The notes beneath the pieces are model-generated. The model searched no databases and was not told the DNA's origin. It saw only the letters and a list, made by a program, of their open reading frames with translations. Below, one piece after another: positions 1 to 8,903 of a stretch of 16,532 nucleotides of DNA; position 1 is the first letter of the stretch, and each line of letters opens with the position of its first letter. The stretch comes from Pseudomonadota bacterium (GTDB taxonomy: Bacteria; Pseudomonadota; Alphaproteobacteria; Paracaedibacterales; CAIULA01): assembly GCA_021804455.1 (NCBI GenBank), contig JAJZHT010000006.1:1-16532 (forward strand). The letters are read 5' to 3'. The position numbers and the translations under genes are program-made.

Positions 1-307
1 AGGTCACCAATAATCCCTGATCACTGACAATAACAGCGGAACCACTGGATCGGATAATTTCTCGGTGGCCTTTTTGTTTAGCAAGATCGCCAAATAAAAA
101 ATCAAAAAAAGGATCATTAAAAAAAGGATTGATAAGTTGGTTATCCGTCACCTGCACAGCATAAATATCAACAACAGCCGGCGAAGCCTTATCAACAACA
201 GAAGCCAAAGAAGATTGAGCCGCCTGGGCTACAACGCAATAGGCATAAAAAAAGGCAAGCCAAACAACAAAAATACTTAAATAAAAACGTTTTAATATCT
301 TTGTCAT
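1..307 (-). CDS. Do/HtrA-family periplasmic serine protease, N-terminal part (runs off window)
   Basis: Only the first 102 codons are visible; the gene continues past the left edge. The ATG at 307 opens a signal peptide: basic n-region (Lys3, Lys6, Arg7), a hydrophobic stretch at about residues 8-26, and an AQA motif at 27-29 that suits signal peptidase I. The mature start contains SPAVVDIYA and an NPFFNDPFFDFLFG segment, typical of DegP/DegQ/Do proteases ahead of the trypsin-like fold. It is followed by RSSGSAVIVSDQGLLVT, which normally runs into the TNNHV motif with the catalytic His, just outside the window. The catalytic Ser and PDZ domains are not visible. The family degrades or refolds misfolded envelope proteins. 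It lies 70 nt after rplQ on the same strand, a common alphaproteobacterial arrangement. Family assignment is strong; which paralogue (DegP or DegQ) is not decidable here. Confidence 0.87.
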   Translation of the reverse strand, partial: MTKILKRFYLSIFVVWLAFFYAYCVVAQAAQSSLASVVDKASPAVVDIYAVQVTDNQLINPFFNDPFFDFLFGDLAKQKGHREIIRSSGSAVIVSDQGLLVT

Positions 308-318
308 TGGACTTGCCT

Positions 319-383
319 ACGCTTTTTAAGAAAATAACTTAATTAAGCGTAACAAATATTTTCTTAGGCTTAAAGATTTAAGC
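319..383 (-). other. Inverted repeats at the rplQ-protease junction
   Basis: Two short dyads lie between the end of rplQ and the protease gene. GCTTAAA/TTTAAGC (368-383) overlaps the rplQ stop codon. ACGCTT (345-350 on the complement) can pair with AAGCGT (319-324), extended by a TTAAG/CTTAA inner stem. On the minus strand neither is followed by a T-tract, so this is not a standard intrinsic terminator. It could be a weak attenuator or RNA-processing site that lowers protease expression relative to the ribosomal genes, or chance structure in AT-rich DNA. Confidence 0.3.
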
Positions 384-779
384 GTTTAAACTTTCTTCTT
401 TTTGTTTAACAGCCTGGGTTGGATCAAAATCCACAAACTCAATAATTGCCATGGGAGCATTATCACCATACCGGAAACCCGCTTTTAAAATACGTGTGTA
501 ACCACCCGCTCTATTTCCAAAACGTTGTCCCAAATTATCGATCAATTTTGAAACCAAAGATCGGTCTTGAATCTGCGAGATCGCCTGACGACGTGCAGCA
601 AGAGTTCCTTTCTTAGCCAAAGTAATCAACTTTTCGACAACCGGCCTCAGTTCCTTTGCCTTGGGCAAAGTTGTTTTAATCTGTTCATTCAAAATCAAAG
701 CTTGTGCAAGGTTCTTGAATAAAGCCTTACGATGTGAACTTGTACGGTTTAGCTTTCTGCCCGCAATTTTATGTCTCAT
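378..779 (-). CDS. rplQ: 50S ribosomal protein L17
   Basis: Encodes 133 residues, in the usual range for alphaproteobacterial L17. The N-terminus [17 protein letters not shown] is diagnostic, followed by the [16 protein letters not shown] helix that lies near the peptide exit-tunnel opening. The C-terminal core has [10 protein letters not shown] and ends in a charged tail. L17 is a late-assembling large-subunit protein at the tunnel exit. The ATG at 779 has an AGGA Shine-Dalgarno sequence 7 nt upstream and follows rpoA by 22 nt, so it is the last gene of the alpha block and very likely co-transcribed with rpoA. Nothing unusual is seen. Confidence 0.98.
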   Translation of the reverse strand: MRHKIAGRKLNRTSSHRKALFKNLAQALILNEQIKTTLPKAKELRPVVEKLITLAKKGTLAARRQAISQIQDRSLVSKLIDNLGQRFGNRAGGYTRILKAGFRYGDNAPMAIIEFVDFDPTQAVKQKEESLNA

Positions 780-801
780 GTTTGTATCCTATTGCACACT
801 A

Positions 802-1821
802 TTAATTATAAGGGTCTTCTAATGTTTTCGCTAACTCATCAATATTTTCGGGTGGCCAAGAAGGAATCGTCATTCCAAAACCAAGACCCATCATAGCCAA
901 AACTTCTTTAATTTCATTCAAAGATTTGCGTCCAAAGTTGGGAGTTTTCAGCATGTCATTTTCGGTTTTTTGAACTAAATCACCAATATAGAAAATATTT
1001 TCATTCTTTAAACAATTTGCGGAACGAACCGAAAGTTCCAACTCATCAACTTTTTTCAAAAGATTACGATTGAAGGGAAGCTCTTCCTTGGCCTCTCGCT
1101 TCGCAGCGGCTTTAGGCTCTTCAAAATTAATAAACTGTTGGAATTGATCCTGCAAAATACGAGCAGCATAGGCCAAAGCATCATCTGGCTTAATAGATCC
1201 ATCTGTCTGAATTCTTAAAGTCAACTTATCATAGTCGGTACGTTGTCCAACACGAGTTTGCTCTACCTTATAAACCACACGCTTAACAGGACTGAAAATA
1301 GAATCAATAGGAATCACACCAATAGGTCTGTCTTCATACACGTGCTGATTAGCAAGAACGTAGCCTTTACCATTTTGAACCACAAGTTCCATATTCAACT
1401 GTGCCCCTTCATTCAGGGTACAAATAACCACCTCAGGGTCCAAAATATCAACATCAGAGGTCACCTGAATATCTTTGGCTTTAACGACCTTAGGCCCCAC
1501 AGCAGCGATACGCACCTTCTTGGGTATATCTGAGTTCAGCTTTACGCCAACTGTCTTTAAATTCAGGATAATATCGGTCACATCCTCTAAAACACCCGGA
1601 ATCGCTGAGAATTCATGAAGAACACCATCAATCTTTACAGATGTTATTGCTGCACCTTGCAAGGAAGACAATAAAACCCGACGTAACGCATTTCCTAATG
1701 TCATACCAAACCCACGTTCAAGCGGTTCAGCAATAATTTCCGCCTCACGCAGTTCAGCATCAAGATACTTCACATTAATCTTAGAAGACTTGATTAAAGA
1801 CTGCCAATTCTTTTCAATCAC
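802..1821 (-). CDS. rpoA: DNA-directed RNA polymerase subunit alpha
   Basis: Encodes 339 residues, full length. The N-terminal dimerisation domain that nucleates RNA polymerase assembly carries [16 protein letters not shown] at 36-51 and [14 protein letters not shown] at 68-81. A flexible acidic/basic linker (about 235-255) leads to the C-terminal domain. That domain contains [13 protein letters not shown], with Arg266 matching the E. coli Arg265 that contacts the UP element, and the [14 protein letters not shown] helix-hairpin-helix at 293-306. The start is GTG at 1821: an AGAGG Shine-Dalgarno sits 7 nt ahead and MIEKNWQ matches the family N-terminus. The 53-nt gap after rpsK is the largest inside the ribosomal cluster, but I see no terminator in it. 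Confidence 0.98.
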   Translation of the reverse strand: MIEKNWQSLIKSSKINVKYLDAELREAEIIAEPLERGFGMTLGNALRRVLLSSLQGAAITSVKIDGVLHEFSAIPGVLEDVTDIILNLKTVGVKLNSDIPKKVRIAAVGPKVVKAKDIQVTSDVDILDPEVVICTLNEGAQLNMELVVQNGKGYVLANQHVYEDRPIGVIPIDSIFSPVKRVVYKVEQTRVGQRTDYDKLTLRIQTDGSIKPDDALAYAARILQDQFQQFINFEEPKAAAKREAKEELPFNRNLLKKVDELELSVRSANCLKNENIFYIGDLVQKTENDMLKTPNFGRKSLNEIKEVLAMMGLGFGMTIPSWPPENIDELAKTLEDPYN

Positions 1822-1874
1822 AACACAACCTCTTTCGTTTTCAGACTTTTATAATTTTATGTCTCAAAGATTTC

Positions 1875-2267
1875 TTAGACACGTCTGCGTTTAGGAGGAC
1901 GACAACCATTATGAGGAACCGGAGTTATATCCCGAACGGATGTAACTGTAAAACCAACCGATTGCAACGCACGCAAAGCCGTTTCACGACCTGAACCTGG
2001 CCCCTTAACAATAACACTAACAACTTTAACCCCATGTTCAGCTGCTTTCTTAGCAGCCTCCTCAGCAGCAATCTGGGCCGCATAGGGCGTAGATTTTCTG
2101 GATCCCTTGAATCCCATCATTCCCGATGAACACCAAGAAATTGTATTTCCTTGCTCGTCACTGATTGTTACCAAAGTGTTGTTAAAGGTGGCGTTAATGT
2201 GAGCAACCGCATTAACGATATTTTTTCTTTCCCGTCTTTTAACCCGAGCTGTTGTTTTTTGCGCCAT
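1875..2267 (-). CDS. rpsK: 30S ribosomal protein S11
   Basis: Encodes 130 residues, the normal length. The lysine/arginine-rich N-terminus leads into [19 protein letters not shown]. It also has a [13 protein letters not shown] segment and the very conserved C-terminal tail [19 protein letters not shown]11 sits on the platform of the small subunit next to 16S helix 23 and helps shape the mRNA exit region. The ATG at 2267 follows a GGTGAT Shine-Dalgarno-like sequence. It lies 18 nt after rpsM and ahead of rpoA, the standard alpha-operon order except that rpsD (S4) is absent between rpsK and rpoA, as is usual in alphaproteobacteria. Confidence 0.98.
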   Translation of the reverse strand: MAQKTTARVKRRERKNIVNAVAHINATFNNTLVTISDEQGNTISWCSSGMMGFKGSRKSTPYAAQIAAEEAAKKAAEHGVKVVSVIVKGPGSGRETALRALQSVGFTVTSVRDITPVPHNGCRPPKRRRV

Positions 2268-2285
2268 AAATCACCAATTCTCTAT

Positions 2286-2663
2286 TTATTTACCAACCAT
2301 TTTCTTACCAGCAATAGGCACAGCCTTGCCTTTGCGTGTTCTAGCATTCGTATGCGTCCTTTGTCCTCTTACAGGAAGACCTTTACGATGTCTTAATCCT
2401 CGATAGCATCCCAAATCCATTAAACGCTTAATATTCATGGATACTTCGCGACGTAAGTCTCCCTCTACTTGATACCCACGGTCAATAACTTCACGAATTT
2501 TAAAGACCTCTTGATCTGTCAATTCATGAACACGCTTTGCCATATCAATACCGGTTTCGGACATAATCTGTTTTGCCCGATGATGACCAATACCATAAAT
2601 ATAAGTCAGTGCTATAAAAACTTTTTTTTGGGTAGGGATGTTTACACCTGCAATACGTGCCAC
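2286..2663 (-). CDS. rpsM: 30S ribosomal protein S13
   Basis: Encodes 125 residues. The N-terminus [15 protein letters not shown] and the [13 protein letters not shown] helix-two-turn-helix are diagnostic. The C-terminal [20 protein letters not shown] segment is the basic tail that reaches the P-site tRNA and forms the head-to-50S bridge. The start codon is GTG at 2663. It is preceded by AAGGAG, 9 nt away, which lies inside the last codons of adk, so translation is probably coupled to adk. The gap to adk is 6 nt. No rpmJ (L36) lies between secY and this gene, which is normal for Alphaproteobacteria. Confidence 0.98.
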   Translation of the reverse strand: MARIAGVNIPTQKKVFIALTYIYGIGHHRAKQIMSETGIDMAKRVHELTDQEVFKIREVIDRGYQVEGDLRREVSMNIKRLMDLGCYRGLRHRKGLPVRGQRTHTNARTRKGKAVPIAGKKMVGK

Positions 2664-2669
2664 TTTTTT

Positions 2670-3335
2670 TTACTCCTTATCATCACTCAGACGGGGTTCT
2701 AATGTCTTCATTAATTGTTTTGTAACATTGTCTAAAGTTTGCCCAGCATCAATCTCAACAAGAACCTTTTTTTCTTTATAATAGTCGACCAAAAGTCTTG
2801 TACTTTCATAATATTTTTCTAACCTTTGTTTAAGACTTTCTGCCGTATCATCATCGCGCCGCGCGAACTGAGTTCCACCACAGATATCGCACACATTATC
2901 TACCAAAGGTCTGTTATTCTTATCATGATAGACACGACCACACCGCACACAATTAAAACGGCCCACAATCCTCTCAACCAAGACCTCATCAGAGAGAGAG
3001 AAATAGGCAACGATTCCAACTTTTTTTCCTTGGCGATCTAAAAGTTTTTCAAAACTTCTGGCTTGATCTAAAGTACGCGGGAATCCATCAAACAATACAT
3101 TTTTTACTTTCAATTGTGCAATATTTTTTTCCACTAATTCCAAGATTGTTTCATCATCAACATAATTGCCTGATGCCATAGTATCTTGGATCCTTATCCC
3201 CAGAGGAGACTGCGCCTCAATTTCAGTACGCAACGCCTGCCCTGTTGATAGGTGGAAAAAATCTTCTTTCTCACATAAATATTGGGCTTGAGTTCCCTTG
3301 CCACAACCGGGCGGGCCTAAAAAAACCAAGATCAT
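2670..3335 (-). CDS. adk: Adenylate kinase with zinc-type LID
   Basis: Catalyses ATP + AMP = 2 ADP in the cytoplasm; 221 residues, the long-LID class. The P-loop is GPPGCGKGT (7-15) and the AMP-side FDGFPRT lies at 82-88. The LID has the pattern C129-x2-C132 ... C149-x2-C152, a structural zinc site, followed by RRDDD at 159-163. One departure: the AMP-binding motif usually written STGDxLR reads STGQALR at 30-36, with Gln where Asp is normal. The other key residues, including Arg36 and Arg87, are present, so the enzyme is probably active. The gene sits 6 nt after secY and 6 nt before rpsM, the conserved secY-adk placement. Confidence 0.97.
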   Translation of the reverse strand: MILVFLGPPGCGKGTQAQYLCEKEDFFHLSTGQALRTEIEAQSPLGIRIQDTMASGNYVDDETILELVEKNIAQLKVKNVLFDGFPRTLDQARSFEKLLDRQGKKVGIVAYFSLSDEVLVERIVGRFNCVRCGRVYHDKNNRPLVDNVCDICGGTQFARRDDDTAESLKQRLEKYYESTRLLVDYYKEKKVLVEIDAGQTLDNVTKQLMKTLEPRLSDDKE

Positions 3336-3341
3336 TTGTTT

Positions 3342-4682
3342 CTATTTATCCTTAAGCTTGGCTTTTTTAATCAAACCTTCATATTGATGAGCCACCAAAT
3401 GCGATTGTATTTGAGCAATCGTGTCGATCGTTACACTGACCACAATCAACAAACTGGTTCCACCAAAATAAAAAGGTAACGAAACACGAGAAAGAATAAT
3501 CTCCGGTAACACACAAATTGATGCCAAGTATAAAGCCCCAACAACGGTTAATCGTGTCAAAACATAATCAAGATATTCCACTGTTTGCTGACCAGGACGA
3601 ATACCAGGAATATAAGTTCCCATCTTACGAAGATTCTCAGCCGTTTCATTAGGATTAAACATCAAAGCCGTATAGAAAAAGGCAAAAAAGATAATCAAAG
3701 AAACAAACAACGCAATGTAAACAGGATGACCATGACTGAAAACACGAGCCACAACGGCCAACCAAGAATCAGGGCTGGGACTTGAGAACCCAACAATAGT
3801 GGCTGGCAACAACAGCAAAGAAGAGGCAAAAATAGGAGGAATCACACCAGCACTATTCAATTTCAAGGGTAAATGAGTGCTTTGCGAAACGGCAGGCATA
3901 TTAGCCGCCATTTGACGCTTAGGATACTGGATGGGAATACGACGTTGCGCTTTCTCCATAAAGACAATATAGCCAATCACAGCGGCAGCCATGACCAAAA
4001 CCCCCACGATAACCACCGCAGACAAAGCTCCCTGGCGACCTAGCTCAAAAGTGTTAAAAAGAGCCTGAGGTAAGTTCGCAACGATACCAGAATAAATGAT
4101 TAAAGAAGTCCCGTTTCCAATACCGCGAGAAGTGATCTGCTCACCCAACCACATAATAAACAAGGTCCCGCCTGTTAACGTGATGACTGTTGTCAATCGA
4201 AAGATAAAACCAGGATCCAAAACTGCAGAGCCTGTATGACCAGTAATTTTTTCCAACCCTGCAGCAATACCAAAGGCCTGAATACACGCCAACAAAACTG
4301 TGCCATAACGGGTATATTGATTCAGTTTGCGCCGCCCTGATTCCCCTTCTTTCTTTAAGGCTTCCAAATGGGGAGAAACAGAGGTTAGCAACTGGACGAT
4401 AATACTCGCCGATATATAAGGCATAATGTTAAGGGAGAAAATCGTCATACGACCGATTGCACCTCCCGAAAACATATCAAGAATCCCGAGGATTCCCCCC
4501 GCATTATTACGGGTAAATTCGGCAATAATAAAAGGATTAATTCCAGGCAAAGGAACATAAGTACCAATGCGATAAACAATTAACGCCGCCAAGGTAAACC
4601 ATATACGCTTTTTTAAATCTTCCGCTTTTTTAAAAGAGGAAAAACTCACACTCGCAGCTAACTGTTCAATTGCAGACGCCAT
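3342..4682 (-). CDS. secY: Protein translocase channel subunit SecY
   Basis: The pore of the SecYEG translocon in the inner membrane. I chose the ATG at 4682 (446 residues). It gives the family start MASAIEQLAASVSF and has AGG 6 nt upstream, while the longest reading (ATG at 4742) would overlap rplO by 35 nt and add an atypical 20-residue leader. Ten hydrophobic segments are visible. Landmarks are KKRIWFTLAALIVYRIGTYVPLPG (TM1, about 24-47, then the plug region), ITSRGIGNGTSLI at 183-195, the cytoplasmic RRIPIQYPKRQ at 247-257, and YIPGIRPGQQT at 357-367, the C5 loop used by ribosome and SecA. FYFGGTSLLI (404-413) lies in the last core TM. It is the last gene of the spc block, directly followed by adk. 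Confidence 0.97.
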   Translation of the reverse strand: MASAIEQLAASVSFSSFKKAEDLKKRIWFTLAALIVYRIGTYVPLPGINPFIIAEFTRNNAGGILGILDMFSGGAIGRMTIFSLNIMPYISASIIVQLLTSVSPHLEALKKEGESGRRKLNQYTRYGTVLLACIQAFGIAAGLEKITGHTGSAVLDPGFIFRLTTVITLTGGTLFIMWLGEQITSRGIGNGTSLIIYSGIVANLPQALFNTFELGRQGALSAVVIVGVLVMAAAVIGYIVFMEKAQRRIPIQYPKRQMAANMPAVSQSTHLPLKLNSAGVIPPIFASSLLLLPATIVGFSSPSPDSWLAVVARVFSHGHPVYIALFVSLIIFFAFFYTALMFNPNETAENLRKMGTYIPGIRPGQQTVEYLDYVLTRLTVVGALYLASICVLPEIILSRVSLPFYFGGTSLLIVVSVTIDTIAQIQSHLVAHQYEGLIKKAKLKDK

Positions 4683-4707
4683 CATAAACCTGTTTAAAAA
4701 ATATCGA

Positions 4708-5169
4708 TCACTCAATAATAAGAGAACCACCAACTTTTTCAAGCAAACTTTGCGCTTTCTTACTGGAACGAGTCACAGCAATTTTCACGGCGGTCTTAGG
4801 GGAACCATTGGCAATCAAAGAAACACCCTCGATATGTTTTGGCATATAGCGTTGCTGAATCAAAAAATCCCTGTCAATTTGCTGATCCGCTTTCAAGGCA
4901 CCACTTTCCAAGATGCGATTAACTTTGTGGAAATCCAACTCATACATTGTCATACGATGCACATTCACAAACCCACGCTTTGGCAAACGACGATAAAGAG
5001 GTGTCTGACCACCCTCAAAGCCATTGATTGAAACACCAGAGCGTGCTGTTTGCCCCTTACCACCACGGCCAGAGGTTTTTCCCAAACCTGAACCAATGCC
5101 ACGACCCACCACTTTCCTTGGGCGACGTGCGCCTTCGTTGTCTTTAATTGTATTTAATTGAAACGTCAT
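4708..5169 (-). CDS. rplO: 50S ribosomal protein L15
   Basis: The ATG at 5169 gives 153 residues beginning MTFQLNTIKDNEGARR, matching the family. Longer in-frame starts (5184, 5250) would overlap rpmD and add residues with no L15 similarity. The glycine/arginine-rich N-terminal extension GRGIGSGLGKTSGRGGKGQ threads into 23S rRNA, and FEGGQTPLYRRLPKRGF is the second hallmark. The C-terminal half is the globular domain. It begins 4 nt after the rpmD stop, so translation is likely coupled, and it is followed by secY. Confidence 0.97.
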   Translation of the reverse strand: MTFQLNTIKDNEGARRPRKVVGRGIGSGLGKTSGRGGKGQTARSGVSINGFEGGQTPLYRRLPKRGFVNVHRMTMYELDFHKVNRILESGALKADQQIDRDFLIQQRYMPKHIEGVSLIANGSPKTAVKIAVTRSSKKAQSLLEKVGGSLIIE

Positions 5170-5173
5170 CTTA

Positions 5174-5392
5174 TTATCTTTCATCGACCGACTCCGAAAC
5201 AATTCGGACCATATGGGGTACTTTCGCCAATAAAGAGCGAACAATCTCATTATCCTGCAATTGTCTTACAGCATTCATTTTTCCTAATCCCAAAGACTTT
5301 AAATAAAGTTTTTGGCGACCCTGACGGCGGATAGGACTTGCATATTGCTGAACCGTGATCATTGCTTTTGAAGCTTGTTTTTTTGCTGCCAT
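5174..5392 (-). CDS. rpmD: 50S ribosomal protein L30
   Basis: Encodes 72 residues. The diagnostic core is ITVQQYASPIRRQGRQK followed by LYLKSLGLGKMNAVRQLQDN, with the closing strand PHMVRIVSE. A lysine-rich stretch precedes the core and makes the N-terminus slightly longer than in the shortest L30 proteins. L30 binds 23S rRNA near the 5S region and is dispensable in some bacteria. It lies between rpsE (21 nt) and rplO (4 nt), the standard spc position. Confidence 0.96.
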   Translation of the reverse strand: MAAKKQASKAMITVQQYASPIRRQGRQKLYLKSLGLGKMNAVRQLQDNEIVRSLLAKVPHMVRIVSESVDER

Positions 5393-5413
5393 TTTTAACT
5401 CTTCATCCTAACC

Positions 5414-5980
5414 TTAATTATTAATTTCGGCATGAGCGACCTTACCATGATTTTCATCACGACGGGCCACAATATCGCTTAGCTTTTTACCCAGTTTGGT
5501 CGCAACTTGACGCGGTGAAGAAACAGATTTTAAGGCCTCTACCGTTGCTCTAACAACATTATGATAGTTAGGTGTACCAACGGATTTACTGACCACATCA
5601 TGAAGACCCAGAGCTTCAAAAACAGCACGCATCGGACCACCCGCAATCACACCCGTTCCAGCAGGGGCTGTTCTTAAAAACACACGACTTGCACCTACAC
5701 GAGCCTGAACATCATGATGAAGGGTCCGTCCTTCACGCAAAGGAATACGCACCATCTGACGACGTGCCTTCTCAGAGGCTTTTTTAACGGCATCAGGAAC
5801 TTCACGAGCTTTACCGCTGGCATAACCAACGCGACCACGACCATCTCCCACAACAACCAGGGCAGAAAAACGTAAAGTTTTACCCCCCTTAACAACCTTG
5901 GTTACACGACGAACGCTTACCAATTTCTCAACCAGTTGTTGTTCTTCTTTTGAATTTTCATTTGCTAAAGGTCTTGCCAT
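5414..5980 (-). CDS. rpsE: 30S ribosomal protein S5
   Basis: Encodes 188 residues. The N-terminal double-stranded-RNA-binding-like domain spans about 16-74 and contains [20 protein letters not shown] and [18 protein letters not shown]. The C-terminal domain carries [21 protein letters not shown] and the [14 protein letters not shown] motif. S5 lies at the mRNA entry channel and contributes to decoding fidelity and helicase activity. The ATG at 5980 lies 9 nt after the rplR stop. The tail KVAHAEINN is lineage-specific. Ordinary in all respects. Confidence 0.98.
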   Translation of the reverse strand: MARPLANENSKEEQQLVEKLVSVRRVTKVVKGGKTLRFSALVVVGDGRGRVGYASGKAREVPDAVKKASEKARRQMVRIPLREGRTLHHDVQARVGASRVFLRTAPAGTGVIAGGPMRAVFEALGLHDVVSKSVGTPNYHNVVRATVEALKSVSSPRQVATKLGKKLSDIVARRDENHGKVAHAEINN

Positions 5981-5989
5981 TTTTCAATC

Positions 5990-6349
5990 CTAAAATTTTA
6001 AACCGTGCTCACGAGCACTGTCAGCCAAAGCCTGAATACGACCATGATACAAAAAGCCAGAACGATCAAACACAACGTCAGAAATTCCTTTCTTCGTTGC
6101 CCTTTCAGCGATAAGTCGTCCCACCAAAACAGCCGCTTCTTTATTACCTCCCGACTTTAAATCCTTAGCTTCAGCAATCACTGTTGAGGCTGAAACCAAA
6201 GTCTCAGATTTAACATCGTCAATAATTTGAGCATAAATATGCTTATTTGTTCTGTGAACAGACAATCTTAACTTGCCATCCGAGATCTTACGAATCTTTG
6301 TTCGTTGACGTTTTTTTCTTCTATGGCGCAATTGTGAAGACGATATCAT
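5990..6349 (-). CDS. rplR: 50S ribosomal protein L18
   Basis: I chose the ATG at 6349 (119 residues, starting [18 protein letters not shown]), which follows the rplF stop by one base. The longer reading from 6388 overlaps rplF and adds non-homologous residues. The basic N-terminus is followed by the [19 protein letters not shown] strand-turn-strand, and the C-terminus has [26 protein letters not shown], the L18 signature. L18 binds 5S rRNA together with L5 to form the central protuberance. The near-contact with rplF suggests coupled translation. Confidence 0.97.
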   Translation of the reverse strand: MISSSQLRHRRKKRQRTKIRKISDGKLRLSVHRTNKHIYAQIIDDVKSETLVSASTVIAEAKDLKSGGNKEAAVLVGRLIAERATKKGISDVVFDRSGFLYHGRIQALADSAREHGLKF

Positions 6350-6350
6350 T

Positions 6351-6884
6351 TTACTTTTTCTTCCCTTCTTTCCGCACAACAAATTCATTCTGACGAATCA
6401 TACCCTTACCTTTATAAGGTTCTGGAGGACGATGATTGCGCAAAACAGCAGCGATCTGACCAACCTTTTGCTTGGAAGCTCCCGTAATAGCGATAGAGGT
6501 AGGTTTTTCACACTTAATGGTGATTCCTGATGGAATGTCATAAATAACATCATGACTGAACCCTAATTGCATCGTAAGCGTACTACCAGCCACCGATGCA
6601 CGATACCCAACTCCAACCAACTCGATATTGACGGTAAAACCGTTCTCCAAACCTTTAATAATATTGGAAAGGTTTCTTTGGGTTGTCCCCCAAAGAGTCC
6701 GCACAGCCATGGTACTATTGGTGGGTGTCAATTTGAAACCCTTCTCTGTTTTTTCTAATGTAATGGACTCTGGAAGACTATAATCTTCAGCCCCCATTTT
6801 TCCCTTGAAAGAAAGAACCTGACCACTCTGTGACCAGCTTACAGACCCTGGAACAACGATTTCGTTTTTACCAACTCTTGACAT
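6351..6884 (-). CDS. rplF: 50S ribosomal protein L6
   Basis: Encodes 177 residues with the usual two-fold repeated domain. It starts [15 protein letters not shown], has [11 protein letters not shown] at the domain junction and ends in the C-terminal signature [10 protein letters not shown]. In the region before the signature the sequence reads [10 protein letters not shown], slightly different from the more common IRSLRKPEP. L6 sits near the sarcin-ricin loop and the GTPase-associated region where EF-Tu and EF-G bind. Spacing to rpsH is 9 nt and to rplR 1 nt. Confidence 0.98.
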   Translation of the reverse strand: MSRVGKNEIVVPGSVSWSQSGQVLSFKGKMGAEDYSLPESITLEKTEKGFKLTPTNSTMAVRTLWGTTQRNLSNIIKGLENGFTVNIELVGVGYRASVAGSTLTMQLGFSHDVIYDIPSGITIKCEKPTSIAITGASKQKVGQIAAVLRNHRPPEPYKGKGMIRQNEFVVRKEGKKK

Positions 6885-6893
6885 CGTAAAATC

Positions 6894-7292
6894 CTAAAAT
6901 ACTGAACAAATGACTTCGCCACCAACAGAGAGTTTACGCGCCTGAACATCAGACATAACCCCCTGAGAAGTCGACAAAATATTAATGCCCAAGCCATTCG
7001 CAACAAGCGATAAATCCTTAATCGATGAATAAACGCGACGACCAGGTTTGGAGACTCTTTGAATCTTTTGGATAACAGGCTGCCTCTCAAGATACTTTAA
7101 TTCTATACGCAAAAGGGGGTGACCTTTATCATCGTGAGCTCTTGTATAACCCCGAATATATCCTTCGGAAGCCAAAACATCCAAAACACGAACACGTGCC
7201 CTAGAATCAGGAGACTCAACAACGGTCATTCCTATTCTCTGGCCATTACGAATTCGGGTTAATAAATCACCAATGGGATCTAGTATTGTCAT
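6894..7292 (-). CDS. rpsH: 30S ribosomal protein S8
   Basis: Encodes 132 residues. It starts with [15 protein letters not shown], the family N-terminus. The C-terminal domain contains [26 protein letters not shown] and the terminal [11 protein letters not shown]8 binds 16S helix 21 in the central domain and is a primary assembly protein. In E. coli it also represses the spc operon by binding near the rplE start. I cannot confirm such a site here. The ATG at 7292 has AGGAG only 3 nt upstream. Confidence 0.98.
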   Translation of the reverse strand: MTILDPIGDLLTRIRNGQRIGMTVVESPDSRARVRVLDVLASEGYIRGYTRAHDDKGHPLLRIELKYLERQPVIQKIQRVSKPGRRVYSSIKDLSLVANGLGINILSTSQGVMSDVQARKLSVGGEVICSVF

Positions 7293-7298
7293 ATTCTC

Positions 7299-7604
7299 CT
7301 ACCAACTTGACTTCGTTACACCGGGGATTAAGCCTTGAGATCCAAGTTCCCGCAAAGCAATACGTGACATTTTAAATTTCCTATAAAAGCTACGTGGACG
7401 CCCTGTTACCTCGCATCGGTTGCGAATTCTTGTCGCCGATGTATTTCTAGAAAATTGGGCTAACCTATGAACCGCCTCAATACGATCCTCAAAGGAAGAA
7501 TCCTTATTTTTAATAACTTCTTTCAATCTTGAGCGAGCCTCTGCACGCCCGGAAACAAGACGACGCTTTTTATTGTTGTTTTCAATCGCACTTCTTTTAG
7601 CCAT
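7299..7604 (-). CDS. rpsN: 30S ribosomal protein S14, zinc-independent form
   Basis: Encodes 101 residues, the long C-minus form: the paired CxxC zinc motifs of the short form are absent. It starts [17 protein letters not shown] and has the diagnostic [20 protein letters not shown], ending [11 protein letters not shown]14 is in the head of the 30S subunit, contacting S3, S10 and S19. The ATG at 7604 follows a GAGG Shine-Dalgarno; rpsH follows 6 nt later. Standard spc position. Confidence 0.98.
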   Translation of the reverse strand: MAKRSAIENNNKKRRLVSGRAEARSRLKEVIKNKDSSFEDRIEAVHRLAQFSRNTSATRIRNRCEVTGRPRSFYRKFKMSRIALRELGSQGLIPGVTKSSW

Positions 7605-7615
7605 TCAATCCTCGC

Positions 7616-8155
7616 TTAATTAGCAAACGGGAAATTCATTGCCCGCAACAGATGCAAGGCTTCCTCGTCATTCTGGGCACTGGTACACACTGTAACATCC
7701 ATGCCACGAATTTTATCAACTTTATCATAGTTAATTTCTGGGAAAATAATCTGCTCTTTAATACCTAAAGAATAATTACCTTTGCCATCAAAACTACGCT
7801 TGGATAAACCACGAAAATCGCGTACACGAGGCAAGGCGATATTAATAAGGCGATCCAAGAATTCATACATACGATCGCGACGCAAAGTAACCTTAGCACC
7901 GATATTCATCCCTTCGCGCAACTTAAAAGCGGCTATGGACTTCTTAGCCTTAGTGGTGACGGGCTTTTGTCCAGCAATAGCTGTCAAGTCATCAATTGCA
8001 AATTGCATTTTCTTACTGTCTTGAGCCGCTTCACCAACACTCATATTAATCACCACTTTGGTTATACGAGGCGCTCTGTAAACATTCGAAATCCCCAATT
8101 CTTTCATAAGGTTGGGTTTTATTTGCTTTTCAAATTTTTCTTTTAGGGCAGTCAT
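7616..8155 (-). CDS. rplE: 50S ribosomal protein L5
   Basis: Encodes 179 residues. Landmarks are [15 protein letters not shown] near residue 30, [21 protein letters not shown] in the middle, and [20 protein letters not shown], followed by IIFPEI. L5 binds 5S rRNA in the central protuberance and contacts P-site tRNA. The ATG at 8155 has GAGAG 4 nt upstream in a 29-nt gap after rplX. That gap is where the E. coli S8 regulatory site lies, but no clear helix-21 mimic was recognised here. Confidence 0.98.
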   Translation of the reverse strand: MTALKEKFEKQIKPNLMKELGISNVYRAPRITKVVINMSVGEAAQDSKKMQFAIDDLTAIAGQKPVTTKAKKSIAAFKLREGMNIGAKVTLRRDRMYEFLDRLINIALPRVRDFRGLSKRSFDGKGNYSLGIKEQIIFPEINYDKVDKIRGMDVTVCTSAQNDEEALHLLRAMNFPFAN

Positions 8156-8184
8156 AATACTCTCAAAATCACCTTAGTCTTGCT

Positions 8185-8505
8185 TCACGACAAAACGTTG
8201 CCAGTTTTTTTAAAAAAGCGAACCTTCTGATCATCTTGCTTTTTATAACCCACACGGCCAGGTTTACCTGTTGAAGGATCCACCAAAGCCAAGTTTGAAA
8301 TATGGATTGGCAAATTTTTCTTCACAGGCCCACCAGGGTTCATAGAAGTAGGCTTTTGATTGCGCGTCACAACATTGACACCTTCAACCACAGCACGAGA
8401 TTCATCCAAAATAACTTTCGTTATATGGCCACGCTTTCCTTTATCTTTACCTGCGATAACCTGTACCAGATCACCTTTTTTAATCTTAAATTTTGGTTGT
8501 GTCAT
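8185..8505 (-). CDS. rplX: 50S ribosomal protein L24
   Basis: Encodes 106 residues. The KOW motif is KKGDLVQVIAGKDKGKRGHI (about 9-28). NVVTRNQKPTSMNPGG and PIHISNLALVDPSTGKP complete the L24 signature. L24 is an assembly-initiator protein that binds the 5' end of 23S rRNA and ends near the exit tunnel. The start ATG overlaps the rplN stop by one base (TAATG), pointing to translational coupling. Confidence 0.98.
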   Translation of the reverse strand: MTQPKFKIKKGDLVQVIAGKDKGKRGHITKVILDESRAVVEGVNVVTRNQKPTSMNPGGPVKKNLPIHISNLALVDPSTGKPGRVGYKKQDDQKVRFFKKTGNVLS

Positions 8506-8873
8506 TATAAAACCTCAGGTGCCAGTGAAATAATTTTCATATAACCAGAAGAACGTAACTCTCGGGTCACAGGACCAAAAATACGACTTCCAATCGGCTC
8601 GCCTTGCTTATTAATCAAAACAGCAGCGTTTTGATCAAAGGCAATCAAAGAACCATCCACCCTTTTAATCGCCTGTTTTGTTCTTACAATCACAGCGCGG
8701 TGAACGTCTCCTTTTTTAACTTTACCACGAGGCATCGCATCTTTAATCGACACCACAATCACATCGCCAACCGAGGCATATCTCCGTTTTGAACCACCCA
8801 AAACCTTAATACACATAACCTCTTTAGCACCGGAGTTATCAGCAACATCCAAACGTGTTTCAACCTGTATCAT
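8505..8873 (-). CDS. rplN: 50S ribosomal protein L14
   Basis: Encodes 122 residues, exactly the usual length. It begins [19 protein letters not shown], has the [20 protein letters not shown] segment and ends [20 protein letters not shown]14 forms inter-subunit bridges with 16S rRNA and is the docking site of RsfS and of release/recycling factors. It is the first gene of the spc block. The gap after rpsQ is 30 nt, with no promoter or terminator I can defend, so read-through from the S10 block is likely. Confidence 0.98.
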   Translation of the reverse strand: MIQVETRLDVADNSGAKEVMCIKVLGGSKRRYASVGDVIVVSIKDAMPRGKVKKGDVHRAVIVRTKQAIKRVDGSLIAFDQNAAVLINKQGEPIGSRIFGPVTRELRSSGYMKIISLAPEVL

Positions 8874-8903
8874 CTGCTAAGCTTTCTTTACTTTCTAATC
8901 ACT

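Noticed and set aside
2664..3341. Missing rpmJ (L36) between secY and rpsM as a possible gene loss
   Set aside because: Absence of rpmJ from this position is normal in Alphaproteobacteria, where it is encoded elsewhere.
4683..4742. N-terminal extension of SecY to an ATG at 4742
   Set aside because: It would overlap rplO by 35 nt, adds residues not found in the family, and the ATG at 4682 has better spacing to a Shine-Dalgarno and matches known SecY starts.
5170..5250. N-terminal extension of L15 upstream of 5169
   Set aside because: It overlaps rpmD and the added residues do not resemble L15; the ATG at 5169 gives the canonical protein.
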